Assembly: GCF_937616625.2 (NCBI RefSeq)
Contig: NC_065571.1
Coordinates: forward strand, 20,831,701-20,895,700
Direction of reading: 5' to 3'
Origin: Mercurialis annua
Taxonomy: Eukaryota > Streptophyta > Magnoliopsida > Malpighiales > Euphorbiaceae
DNA length: 64,000 nt
Both the position numbers and the translations under genes were made by a program. The notes below the pieces were generated by a model. That model was not told the DNA's origin, searched no databases, and saw nothing but the letters and a program-made list of their open reading frames with translations. Of this stretch, positions 36,601 to 47,340 are shown one piece after another (positions within the stretch are counted from its first letter, which is position 1; each line of letters begins with the position of its first letter).

Positions 36601-38121
36601 TACAAAACAAATCCAAACGTTTGACCTTTTCAGCGATTTAAGCCAAACGTTTAAAACGTTGCGAAACAAATCCAAATGTTTCACCTTTTTAGCGATTTAA
36701 GCCAAATATTTACAAACGTTAGGAAACAAATCCAAACGTTTCATCATTTTAGCCTTTTAAGCCAAACATTTAAAACGTTACGAAACCAATCCTTACGCTC
36801 AAAACATTACAAAACAAATCCTAATGTGTCACCTTTTTAGCGATTTATGCCAAACATTTAAAACATTACTAAACAAATTCTAATGTTTCCGCCATTTAGT
36901 GATTTAAGCGAAACGTTTAAAACATTATGAAACGAATCCTAACATTCCCCTTTCAACAATTAAGCCAAACGTTTAAAATGTTATGACACAAATCCAAACG
37001 TTTAAAACGTTACAAAACAAATCAGAATCTTTTACCTTTTTAGCGATTTAAGCAAAACCATTAAAATGTTACGAAACAAATCCAAACGTTTAAAATGTTA
37101 CAAAACCAATTCAAACGTTTTAAATGTCACGATACCAACCAAATAATTAATACGTTACAAAACAAATCCTAACGTTTCACCTTATTAGCGATTTAAGCCA
37201 AACGTTTAAAATGTTACGACACAAATTTAAACGTTTAAAACGTAACGAAACAAATCCTAACATTTGACCTTTTGAGAGATTTAAGCCAAACGTTTAAAAC
37301 GTTACATAACAAATTAGAATGTCCTCCCTTCTTGGTGTTTAAACCAAACGTTTAAAACGTTACGAAACAAATCCAAACGTTTATAACGTTACTAATAAAT
37401 TCTAATGTTTCATCTTTTTAGCGATTTAAGCCAAACGTTTAAAACGATACCAAAAAATCCAAATGTTTTACCTTTTTAGCGATTTAATCGAAACGTTCAA
37501 AATGTTACGAAACTAATCCAAACGTTTAGAACGTTACGAAACAAAATCCGAACGTTTCACATTTTTAGTGCTTTAAGCCAAACGTTTAAATTATTATGAA
37601 ACAAATCCAAACGTTTAAAACTAGACAATTCCTATTGTTTCATCTTTTTAATGATTTAAGCCAAACGTTGAAAATGTCACGAAACAAAAACGAAACAAAT
37701 CCAAACATTTCACCTTTTAAGCGGTTTAATTCAATTGTTTAAAACGTTACGAAAAAAATCCTAACGTCTCACCTTTTTAGCGATTTAAGCAAAATATTTA
37801 AAATGTTACGAAACAAATCCAAACTTTTAAAACGTTACGAAACAAATCCTAACGTTTTACCTTTTTAGCGATTGAAGTCAAACGTATACAAACGTTATGA
37901 AACAAATCCAAACGTTTCACCTTTTTAGAGATTTAAGCCAAACGTATAAAACGTTAGGTTTAAAACGTTACAAAATAAATCCTAACGTTTCACCTTTTTA
38001 GCGATTTAAGCCAAGCGTTTACAAACGTTATGAAACAAATCCAAACGTTTCACCTTTTTAGCGATTTAAGCCAAATGTTTAAAACGTTTCGAAACAAATC
38101 CAAAAGTTTCACCTTTTTAGC
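24631..38121. repeat. Satellite block 4 (13.5 kb)
   Basis: The longest uninterrupted satellite stretch, with the same units and orientation as the other blocks. It runs from the right target copy of element B (TGTTA) to the left target copy of element C (TTAGC). It contains a tandem pair of about 5.5 kb (separate entry) and higher-order copies 3 and 4. 24.6-26.85 kb and 37.88-38.12 kb lie outside the pair. Nothing else is visible in it; short open frames (for example at 24768 and 28867) only translate the repeat. Confidence 0.95.
26865..37880. repeat. Older tandem duplication of about 5.5 kb in the satellite
   Basis: About 26865-32460 matches about 32461-37880. Markers: GAAATGTTTTACCTATTTAG at 26893 and 32486, AGAAACAAACCCTAACATTT at 27421 and 33005, GATTTTTGCGAAAC at 30819 and 36311. 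Differences are frequent and the second copy lacks segments, for example the unit with TTTATCTCGAACGATAAAAACG present at about 28730. It is clearly older than the duplication at 4410-12290. End points are approximate because the edges lie in repeat. Confidence 0.85.
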
Positions 38122-38714
38122 TATAATACCCCGTACACTTGACGTTGCCGAAGTGAGCAACGCAATTTAAATTAGTAGTTAGAGCGAAAAAAAGGGAATT
38201 AGCGAAGGAATTAAGTAATTAAGGACGAGGATAGGTCGATATTGAAATTTAAATAAGGAATTTCAATATTTGTAACGTCTAAAATAATTAAACGAGACTA
38301 AGGAAAAGTTGGAATTAAAAATAAGATTAAGTTCCTGAGAAATTAGAAAATGAAATTTTATTGCTGAAAAATATTAAATAAATAAATTATTGACGGGAAT
38401 CAGTAATTAAGAAAATAATATTGATAATTTGGATATCAATATTCATAAAAGAAAAATAAGGACGACAAAGTGACGGAAATCGTCGTTTTCGCTCAAATTG
38501 GAAAATTGAGCGTTTTAGCCAAAATTTGACCGAATTGATTAGCAGAGTCTAGATAATAAGTGTGCGAAAGAGTATTATTTATTTGGACATAAATAATACA
38601 AAAATTTATCGAGATTAAACAATTAAGTGATTTTTGGGCTAAATTGAGCAAAAGAAAAGCTTAGGATTAAAAGTTAAGGAGGTGGCTTCATTAAGGGTTG
38701 AAGTGGACTTTTGT

Positions 38715-38730
38715 CATAAATATATATAGG
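38715..38730 (+). promoter_or_regulatory. TATA box of LTR C (5')
   Basis: CATAAATATATATAGG about 595 bp into the LTR, followed by a CT-rich stretch (CCCACCTTCTTCTTCC). The same box stands at 47328-47340 in the 3' LTR. An ATG lies only about 10 bases downstream, probably before the transcription start. Confidence 0.6.
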
Positions 38731-39141
38731 CTTAATAATGAATATTTCCAGAATTTTTACACATAATTCTCAGCCATCTCCCACCTTCTTCTTCCTCATC
38801 CCTAACCCTTTATGCATTCCAACTTCAAACCTCCATATCTCCTTCATTTCTCAACCAAATTTGGTGATCTTGGTGTCTATGAAAAGAGGAGAGGAAGGGC
38901 TACACATTGATACCAGAAAAGTTGAGAAAAATCGACATCTTAAGGTGAGGTTTACTGTAGCACGAATTCCGTTTTTGATGAGATTATTGGTTGATGATAT
39001 ATTTGAGTTTAGAATTGATAATTAGACTTGTATTTGATTTGTGAGGGCTGATATGGTGAGGTATGAGAGTTGTGAATATATATATATGTATGGGTTGATG
39101 ATAGGTGGCTGTAATTTTTGGCCATGGTGGCCGTGCTACTT

Positions 39142-39216
39142 ACCGTGCCGGAGCACGGTGAGCTGCTGCCGCACCAGGGCGTTGGCCGGCCCCTCCCCTG
39201 TCAAAACAGGGGAGGG
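39142..39216 (+). promoter_or_regulatory. GC-rich hairpin cluster, reduced (LTR C 5')
   Basis: ACCGTGC-CGGA-GCACGGT (39142-39159) and a perfect 11-bp stem CCCTCCCCTGT-CAAA-ACAGGGGAGGG (39191-39216). Between them AGCTGCTGCC is joined directly to GCACCAGGG. The 3' LTR has two further hairpins there, so this copy lost one arm of each through a deletion. Confidence 0.65.
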
Positions 39217-40500
39217 CTGAGTTGAGGGGGAGGGGGCTGATGCCACCCTCCGTTTGTGTTCGAATGCGTAATTGTTTCGATAGTTAATTGAGTTACGAAA
39301 CTAAGAATCAAACTTGACGTAAAAGCAATTTGTAGGATAAAAGGTTAATGATTTGTAGTTGGAATTGATTAGGTATTATGGCATTATTAGAAGTTGATAT
39401 ATAGGTAATCACATCGAATAATAGGCTGATTTAAATCGGTTAAAACGATAAAAGAATAACCATAAAATTGACGTTTTAGACATAGAACATAAATGACGTA
39501 ACTTACTTTAAAAAAATGCAATATCAAAATTGATAGGTAAAATGGTTATAGAAAATATAATAGGGCTGTCCTAAATTGAATAAAATGTTAATAACTTAGT
39601 ATAATAATTATACTAAGTAAGTTTTAAAACATTGTTTCCGTGTCGTGTTTAAACCAAGTAGGAGTCGATAGGCGACGTTTAGTGAAATGAAGTGCATTTC
39701 GACTGAGGTTAAGATTGTATGAAAATCAAGGATTTTAAAGGTTATATATGCTGTTTTAAACTCAATTTGTTAAGGGAAAAGATATTAAGGTTAAGCATTT
39801 TGAGATTTAAAGCACGAAAAGACAAAATTGACGTAACAACGCGACGAAGCAAATTTAGACGTTTGAGCAAGTTTTATAGGATTGATTGGGCATTATAAAT
39901 GTGTTGAAGTTAAAAAGATTTAACTTAATATAGTAATTTAATAGTTTTAATTTTATAATGTCAATGAGATATAAATGTATTTTGAACCTCGTTTGTGACA
40001 GACAAACCGAGAGGCGACGGGATCGACGGTTTTGGCCTAGGAATATTCGGCCAAGACTAATGAGCATAAACAATTTGGATTGGAAAGCAAGGAGTGAGTA
40101 TACTTTACTCTCGCGTATTATTACGTTAATAGTATATTATTAAATATTTTATTTATAAGTATAAAAAAAATACATCGCATTATATAATAATTGTTGTGAT
40201 TTGCAATTGTATAAACTAAATGGTTATTCTACCGTGAGATACACGGAATATGACTTATTATATAGGTATATATACATATATTTATATATAGATATGTATA
40301 TATATGCACAGATAATTTATGCTTGACAATTAAATTGTGTATTAGTTTATTATATATTTGAGAATGAATTACATATTTGGTGTTGGATCGAATTGTGTAG
40401 TGTTTTGTTGTTGTTTGTTCTATGTTTGAAATTTTGTATATCGTTTTGTTGCTATTTGTTCTATGCTTGAAAATGATGTATGATCCGAAGAAACGAGCTA

Positions 40501-40519
40501 CCTATTGGGCGTCAATAGG
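40501..40519 (+). promoter_or_regulatory. Conserved LTR hairpin (C 5' copy)
   Basis: CCTATTG-GGCGT-CAATAGG, a 7-bp perfect stem preceded by ACGAGCTA and followed by CCGTGTGATCACCGGT. The flanks match LTRs A, B and D while the stem is different and still perfectly paired. LTR E carries the same stem. Confidence 0.6.
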
Positions 40520-40634
40520 CCGTGTGATCACCGGTGTTTGTAAGAGTCTTGATGTCTGTACTTAGAATTGTTTGACATGAGCTCAATATACGCTAATTAT
40601 GTTTGGGTATCGGAAAGGAGGATTATAATTTTGG

Positions 40635-40816
40635 TAGATACGAGGTAACTCGGTCAAACTATCTCGGGACCCGTATCTAGTGAGTAACTCGGTTGAGCTA
40701 TCTCGGGACTCACACCTTGGGAGTAAGTAGTGGCATAAGTAACTCGGTTGAACTATCTCGGGACTATGCCACGTGGTAACGAGTAACTCGGTTGAACTAT
40801 CTCGGGAACGTACCAC
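40635..40816 (+). promoter_or_regulatory. Four constant-core, variable-stem modules (LTR C 5')
   Basis: A core GTAACTCGGTTGAACTAT + CTCGGGA occurs four times (starts 40645, 40684, 40739, 40783). Each is enclosed by different complementary arms: TAGATACG/CGTATCTA (40635-40642, 40672-40679), GTGAGT/ACTCAC (40680-40685, 40708-40713), GTGGCATA/TATGCCAC (40730-40737, 40765-40772), and GTGGTA(A)CG/CGTACCAC (40773-40781, 40809-40816). Arms change and pairing stays, as expected for RNA stem-loops presenting one loop. The minus-strand frame with repeated SRDSSTELL peptides over this region is only its translation. Confidence 0.65.
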
Positions 40817-41400
40817 TTGGATCAAAATGATTTGATATGAATACGATACTTGTTAGGAAAGGTTAGGAGTTTAAGATTAAGGTTTCTATCGGATCAAATC
40901 TTCGTTTGTAATACAATGATGTTATATTTGTTTAAATAAATGAATTTCATTTGCGATGTTAATTTTGTGATAATATCGTTAGTAAGGTATATCTCACTCA
41001 GCTTAAGCTGACCCCGTGGTTTTTAAACATTTCAGGTACCTAGACATGGAGTGACTAGAAGTCCATTGTTTTGCCGAGAGTCTGTCTTGCCATGTATAGT
41101 CCGACTTCCGTGACCGCTGCAGTAGTACATTGTGTGACCAGTCATGACCTAGGATAATACTATAGTGTTGGCAAATGTTTATAACTATTGTTGTATATAA
41201 TATGAATATTATAACGATGTTAGATTTACTTATTTAGTGGTTATAAAATAACTATTAATTTTTTCATAATTAAATGCTTTCGTGTTATAACATAGTTGCG
41301 AAAAATTTATAGTAAATTTTAGGCTTGCTACGGGTTTCAGAACTACAATTCCCATTCCCTAGCGGCGGTCGCGGCCCTCGATTTTGGGTCGTGACAAAGT

Positions 41401-41412
41401 TGGTATCAGAGC
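41401..41412 (+). other. Primer binding site of element C
   Basis: TGGTATCAGAGC, complementary to the 3' end of initiator Met tRNA, four bases after the LTR end at 41396. Confidence 0.93.
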
Positions 41413-42340
41413 ATTTGGTCCAGTTACCACTGCCAGTTTATGAAAAGTGTCTATTTGACCTTAAGTACTTAGGAACTACTGCAGCGTATAGAGTCAAGCC
41501 TTATTGACTATATGTGTTTGATTGAAATGTTTGTGTCGTTTTGCTTTAATATCCGATTGATTTGATTCACGTGTTCACGTGAATAGTATAAGTTGTGTAT
41601 GCATATTTCATATGGTTAATTGCTTTGTTTTGCTATATGATTGATCGTAATTGTGTTTAATCGATATGGTGTGCATATAATAAATAGTATATCGTGTAGG
41701 CATTGCCTATAGAAATAGAATATGATAAACTATGTTTATTAGGAATTATCCTATGCATAATTTATAGTATAACAATTGAAAGAAAAATATATAAAACACA
41801 TAAAATACATATATTGTCAAACGTAATTCCTAATATTACGTTTTATTTATCGAGAAGGATGGTAAGTGATTAGAGAACAAAGATCATTGTGAAGAATCGA
41901 TATGTATGCCTAAGGGCTACGAGATACAAGTATGTGATCGAAAAGATGAATCGTAAAGATAAATGGATATTAGAAAATATAGAGTGGGATGTTTGATTTG
42001 AAGTGTTGGAGAGGAATAGTTTTGGCTGCGAAACACTTAGGCAAGTGTTCGCAGACGACAAAACTTTCAATATCAAAATAATAATAAACTCCAATAAAAA
42101 AATAAAAGCCAATAATGTCGCAGAGTGTGTAATCTGGAGGGACTTACGGTTTTGCAAAAGATGTGAAAATCTTATGTTTTTAACGGTGCAATTGTGCTCA
42201 GACATTGCATATGGCCAATCATAATCACGTTAGCAATGCATACAATTATTGTACAAAAAAAAATAGTTTTTCAAAATATAGGTCATGCATCATATTTGTA
42301 CAACGATGAAAGAAAACGTGATTTTATCGAGCAACTCTTT

Positions 42341-42362
42341 AGTGATGAGAGCTGTCATCACT
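42341..42362. other. Internal inverted repeat shared with element B
   Basis: AGTGATGA and TCATCACT arms (8 bp, perfect) around GAGCTG, preceded by GCAACTCTTT as in element B at 19640. It is short enough to act as a kissing-loop or protein site. Function unknown. Confidence 0.5.
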
Positions 42363-44529
42363 CTGAGCCACAATTGTACTAGAGTTTTCAAAGCGATTTG
42401 AAATCAAATGAAAAGTTTGAAATGGCCGGCCAAACCAATCAAAGATGATTGGAAATTTTGTTTTGTTTTGTAAGAGAACTCCGATGTAAAGCCCTGCGAC
42501 AATAATAAAAAATATGAACGTATGTGATAAAATGCACCCCAATAAAAGAATTGAGCCTAAATAATAATAAAACATTATCAAATCGATCGAGATGAATATT
42601 AAGAGGTGTCGATGAGACACCTATGATTGTACATACACAAGGGTAAGACGGAGTGAAAGTAAGAAGCATACAACGAAAAGAATAAAACGTAAAGAACCGA
42701 AAAGGATACGAGATGTGAGTGGTATTGAGAAGAATTGGATAATACGCGTTTAATGCTTAATACTCGATTAGAGTAAACGAAGAAAGGGAGTAAAATGTGG
42801 GACGATAGGCTATCAGAAAGATGCATTACATGAGGATTAAAGTGAAAATATAAGAGGAAATTGGATTTGGTAAAGCTGTCGACGAAAAGAATTAGATGGA
42901 TGGATTTGACATAAGTACAAAGTTAACCTTGCTGATAAGTCGAGTATCAGTAAGAGTTTGATATAAGGATGTACACTTAACCGAGAGCATTTTGCATCAG
43001 CAAAATTTGAAGGATAATTTGTTGACCTTAGATAAAGAGATAGGATCGAGAAATACATTAAAAGAAGGGAACAAATTCTATTAAACGATGATGAAGATGT
43101 CACCAGTCTAATATAAGTAATTGACATTCAATGGTCGGAAGATGAAGAAGGACACGACATTAAGTAAGTAAAGCCTAGCGTGCGTTCGACTTTATAAAAA
43201 TTCAACACCAGGAGGCCATGAAGAGAGCGATTGGTATAAAAGAAAAGGTATTTCTATATACCATAAGACGTCGATAAGAATGTCATGTAGAAGTATGTAC
43301 ACAATTGGATACAAGTAAGATGGAAACCAACAAGAAAGATGACGTTAGACTTTGGAAAAAAAAACTTCAAAGTTATGCGTTGTGAAAAGGAAAGAGAGAT
43401 TATCAAAAAAAGTATACATGAATAGACAATTAGGAGGTAGGTAACGATGTTACCAAAAGACGATTTTTACGTACAAAAGTTTTTAAGGATGCGAAACCTC
43501 GTTGGAGGAAGGTAAAAAGGAGAATGAACTTCGAGGCAAGGTGAAAAATCAATCTTATATTCTACAAGAAGAGTATAAGTGAATATTAAATATAAACGTT
43601 AGAAGAATCGTTGGGAGAAGATAAATCGAAGTTGACAACAACCAAAATAATTAAAGGATGCAGTTTCTAATTTGCCCACGAGACCACGTTTTGAGCTGTA
43701 TTTGGACCTCAAAACTCGATTATTTCTAATCGAAATTAATGGATGTAAGTAGATAGTATTGTATAAATTGAATTTGGATAATTCAATCAAGGCATGGTTA
43801 AATTAAATTTGTTGTCTTTAAACCTCAAGAGTGAGTGAAAAACACGGAATTAAAGGAAGGATAAAAGTGTTGAGATGGTGTCAACTTTGAGGACGTTTTT
43901 GGAAGTCAAGGAAATCTCGGAAGTAAGTCGAGACTCAATGAAAGTTGTAGACGAAATAATAAAATATGGGAAAGTTGTAGACGAAATAATTATATTCAGC
44001 TCGAGAAATTTTTAAACGTTTGATTGATCGACTTAATTAGCGGCCTAAAGGACTTGCAAGTGCAATTCCGAAGCTATCTCATGGAAGCAATTTCAGCGCA
44101 AGTTTTCGACATCGTCGAAGATTATTTTGAACTCGATTTACAAATGAAAGTTGAAGATGGCATTGAGGACTATAAGACTGCCAACTTTGTTTAACAAACG
44201 AGCTACCAGACAAAAGCAATTTTAAGGGTCAAAGTTGACCAGAAGAGCAATTTTGTATAAGTTAAAAATAACTTAAGACATTAAGTTATTCAATAAAATT
44301 GTTCTAAATTAATCAAATTAAGATTCTGATTAATAAATAAAGGACAATATAAGGACGTTTAAAAGTTGTATCAAGTACGATACAAAAGAAATATGACGAC
44401 TGAAGTACCGCAGAGGAGCGACAAGTCTACGCGTGACAGAAATCACGAAGAAAAACGTATAAGAAGATAGTAGGAAGTTTACCTAAGAAGGTACTTAAAG
44501 TATTGGAAAATTCGAGGATGAATTTTTAT

Positions 44530-44542
44530 AAGGGGGGAAGAA
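44530..44542 (+). other. Polypurine tract of element C
   Basis: AAGGGGGGAAGAA directly before TGTAATACCCC at 44543, the primer for plus-strand DNA synthesis in LTR elements. Confidence 0.9.
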
Positions 44543-45858
44543 TGTAATACCCCGTACGTTTGACGTTGCCGAAGTGAGCAACGCAATTTAAATTAGTAGT
44601 TAGAGCGAAAAAAAAGGGAATTAGCGAAGGAATTAAGTAATTAAGGACGAGGATAGGTCGATATTGAAATTTAAATAAGGAATTTCAATATTTGTAACGT
44701 CTAAAATAATTAAATGGGACTAAGGAAAAGTTGGAATTAAAAATAAGATTAAGTTCCTGAGAAATTAGAAAATAGAATTTTATTGCCGAAAAATATTAAA
44801 TAAATAAATTATTGACGGGAATCAGTAATTAAGAAAATAATATTGATAATTTGGATATCAATATTCATAAAAAAAAAATAAGGACGACAAATCGTTTTCG
44901 CTCAAATTGGAAAATTGAGCGTTTTAGCCAAAATTTGACCGAATTGATTAGCGGAGTCTAAATAATAAGTGTGCGGAAGAGTATTATTTATTTGGACATA
45001 AATAACACGAAAATTTATCGAGATTAAACAATTAAGTGATTTTTGGGCTAAATTGAGCAAAAGAAAAGCTTACGATTAAAAGTGTCACGACCCAATCTCA
45101 TGGGCCGAGACCGGCGCTAGGGAATGGGAGTGGTTGCTCCGAAACCCGTAGCAAGCCTAAAAACGTAAAATAATTTTTCGCAAACATAAACGTCATGCAT
45201 GACATACATAAACAGGTGTCATACAGAAGCACACATGCCAGGCATACATATCCTCTGGCAGTCACAAATATCAAAACGCAGCTAGCGTAAAACATTTAAA
45301 ACTTTAAAATATTAAAGTTGTATTTACAGAAAACCATACGTTACAAGCTGACTTGCAAAATACTTATCTACTGCAGCTCTAAGAGTAAAGTATTGTGTCT
45401 TTACATACTAAAAAATACAGACTTCTGGAAGTAGGATAGAAGTCCGTTGCTTCAAAGCGTCTTTAATCTGGAAGAAAATCTGTGAGGGGTCAGTATATTG
45501 GGATATACTGAGCGAGTTCATACATTTACTAATAAGTATTCAAATAAAACATAAAATCGCAATCAATCATATGCAGCCAAGTACATGATCTGATTGAAAC
45601 CCTAATCCTCGAACATGCTAAACGTATATACTCAGAGGAAAACTTATCCAATAGTCCGACCCGGGAGTATTCACACTCTACCACGTCAGTCGCGACAATT
45701 CTCTTAATCCCAGTGGTGGGTCCAACCCACTAGATACGGGGCTCAGGTTACACTGTAACCGAGTTCACTCTCGTATCACAGTCATACATCTGACTTCAAA
45801 ATTCTTGTTCTTAATTGTATTCACAGCTGTATCAAATCGAAACTGGTGATCACACAGT

Positions 45859-45877
45859 CCTATTGCCGCTCAATAGG
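45859..45877 (-). promoter_or_regulatory. Conserved LTR hairpin (E copy)
   Basis: On the minus strand CCTATTG-AGCGG-CAATAGG, with CGTGCTA before and ACTGTGTGATCACC after. The stem is the same as in LTR C but the loop differs. Confidence 0.55.
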
Positions 45878-46389
45878 TAGCACGTTCCATCAGATCAATA
45901 CTGGTTTCAAATCAAGCATATGTGCAATTCATATAAAGATTTAATATATAAATCATGCAATTCAAACAGAAAGCAATATAAAATAATTGCTTGAATAAAT
46001 ACTTTAAAAGCAAATCGTATAAACTCACTGAAAACGCTTATCCAAAAATACGTCTGGGCTTTGGAACGTCAAGCTTCCCGAACTACAGGTCCAGCTGCCT
46101 CTTGCCTCGCCGGATCTAAAACAATTTTAAAACATTTGACTCATATAAAAATCCTATTCTAAGATTTACTCTAGACTCGAGACATGACACGCTAATCTTA
46201 TTAACAGTTGTGCTCCTCACGCAATATTCCGATAAATGTTTTCTAACTCGTTTATGAATCGTATCTCTTTCCGAATCCATTCTCATGTATTGTGTCCAAA
46301 TTTCACTTTTTCAAAGTCCATAGGTCAAAACCAAGCTGAAATACATCGCGTCGGATCTCGGAATGCATTCCCCATCTCAAAATGGGTTT

Positions 46390-46546
46390 GGCATGTCGTG
46401 CCAGGCCCTCCTCACGTCGTGAGGGCCTTCCTCACGTCGTGAGGCATGCCCTCATGTCGTGAGGGACTGCCCTCACGTTGTGAGGCACAAGCCTCACGTC
46501 GTGAGGGAGCTCCTCACGTCGTGAGGAGCATCCTCACGTCGTGAGG
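46390..46546. promoter_or_regulatory. Seven-dyad array CCTCACGTCGTGAGG in LTR E
   Basis: Dyads CCTCAC-GTC-GTGAGG start at 46410, 46430, 46450, 46471, 46492, 46512 and 46532. Spacing is 20, 20, 21, 21, 20 and 20 bp, close to two helical turns each. Two are variants (CATGTCGTG and CACGTTGTG). A related dyad GGCAT-GTC-GTGCC (46390-46402) precedes them. On the minus strand the array lies about 380-540 bp downstream of the TATA candidate. Regular helical phasing favours a DNA-binding protein over an RNA structure. Confidence 0.75.
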
Positions 46547-46927
46547 ACGTGATTTCGACTCCGAAACTTGATTCCGACGTGTTTTAGCTCAAAAACGACC
46601 AATTTTACATTCCCAATGATGCTACAATACTTAGAAACTTCCACAACATACAATCCAAGCTTAAAACGTCAAAAATCGAATTCAAAATCGTTAAAATAAC
46701 AAACCGCTCGAAACCTTAAACTTTAAATCGATTTTCCATCAAATTCACTCAACCAAACACTAAAGCGACGAGCTTACCTTGATTACCGGTTGAAATACGA
46801 TCGATTCGAGTTATAGAACGTCGAAAATGGACGAGAAACGAGATCGTGCGAAGAAAACGAAGGAAATCGTCGAAGGAAAGAAAATAAGGTCTGATGAGTT
46901 CTGGATGATTCTTTCCTAATTGCATTT

Positions 46928-46940
46928 CTTATATATAATT
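46928..46940 (-). promoter_or_regulatory. TATA box candidate of LTR E
   Basis: Minus-strand CAATTATATATAAG, about 340 bp from the LTR start and upstream of the dyad array. No other strong TATA was seen in this LTR. Confidence 0.45.
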
Positions 46941-47327
46941 GGTTAAATTGCACTTTGGTCCTTGAAACTTTTCAAAAGTTACAATTTAATCCAAAACCTA
47001 TCCGCGTCCAAATTTTAAACGATCTCCGATTGACTCGAGACTTTTATCTTAAATACTATAAATTATTTCACGGACTTTGGCGAAATAATTATCGTCACGG
47101 GGTTTATATTTTATTTTATATTAATTTTCGAAGTTATATCTTTAAATCACGTAAATCCACTTAATAAAAATTATTCTAAATTCCCGATATAATTAAATTA
47201 AATTCTCCTTAATTTAATTTATCGGAAATCACGACACGTGGCACGACTTAATTACCTCAAAATATTTTGGGGTATTACAAAAGGTTAAGGAGGTGGCTTC
47301 ATTAAGAGTTGAAGTGGACTTTTTATC

Positions 47328-47340
47328 ATAAATATATAGG
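47328..47340 (+). promoter_or_regulatory. TATA box of LTR C (3')
   Basis: ATAAATATATAGG, the equivalent of 38717-38730 in the 5' LTR. Insertion of solo LTR E 48 bp upstream separates it from the upstream part of its LTR. Confidence 0.55.

Larger units (their letters stand above)
38122..41396 (+). mobile_element. Element C 5' LTR
   Basis: TATAATACCCCGTACACTTG (second base G-to-A against TGTAATACC) to GGGTCGTGACA. In order: TATA (38715-38728), donor-like AAGGTGAGG (GT 38945), GC-rich hairpins (39142-39216), AAGCAAGGAGTGAGTATAC box (about 40088-40107), hairpin 40501-40519, four-module array 40635-40816, GACCCCGTGG with TTTCAG (to 41035), CTAGCGGCGGTCGCG end box. It lacks 20-odd bases in the hairpin cluster that the 3' LTR has. 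Confidence 0.93.
41397..44542 (+). mobile_element. Element C internal region (non-coding)
   Basis: 3.1 kb with no gag zinc knuckle, protease, RT, RNase H or integrase motif in any frame. Several minus-strand frames of 75-111 codons overlap between 41870 and 43127. They resemble nothing I recognise, overlap each other and have low-complexity composition, so I do not call them genes. Shared with element B: the TAGGAACTACTGC block near 41469, the inverted repeat at 42341, and the TTCGAGGATGAATTTTTATA block before the PPT. Confidence 0.75.
45083..47279 (-). mobile_element. Solo LTR E nested in element C 3' LTR
   Basis: On the minus strand it starts TGTAATACCCCAAAATATTT at 47279 and ends GGGTCGTGACA at 45083. 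Flanks are AAAAG (45078-45082) and AAAGG (47280-47284); the uninterrupted site in the 5' LTR reads GATTAAAAGTTAAGG, so the target duplication is imperfect. It has a TATA candidate on the minus strand (46930-46938), an array of seven dyads (46410-46546), the CAGTGAGTTTATACG box (about 46020-46035), the hairpin 45859-45877, and arms GATACG/CGTATC as in module 1 of LTR C. It is 2.2 kb with no internal region. Confidence 0.92.

Noticed and set aside
24631..38121. Resemblance to a CRISPR array (29-bp repeats about 30 bp apart)
   Set aside because: The intervals between repeats are themselves repeated, the context is plant heterochromatin, and no cas gene is present.
38738..39025. 95-codon frame in the 5' LTR of element C, and a 108-codon homologue at 47309-47635 in its 3' LTR
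   Set aside because: The two are copies of one LTR, so they are not independent evidence. The start codon lies only about 10 bases past the TATA box, probably before the transcription start, and the peptide resembles nothing known to me.
40583..40825. Minus-strand 80-codon frame with repeated SRDSSTELL peptides
   Set aside because: It is the translation of the four-module stem-loop array; arms and spacing follow complementarity, not codons.
41870..43127. Cluster of overlapping minus-strand frames of 75-111 codons in element C's core
   Set aside because: They overlap one another in different frames, are rich in Leu/Ile/Ser/Tyr as expected from AT-rich DNA, and show no domain.
46236..46442. 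68-codon plus-strand frame in LTR E
   Set aside because: Runs antisense to the LTR into the dyad array; no supporting feature.
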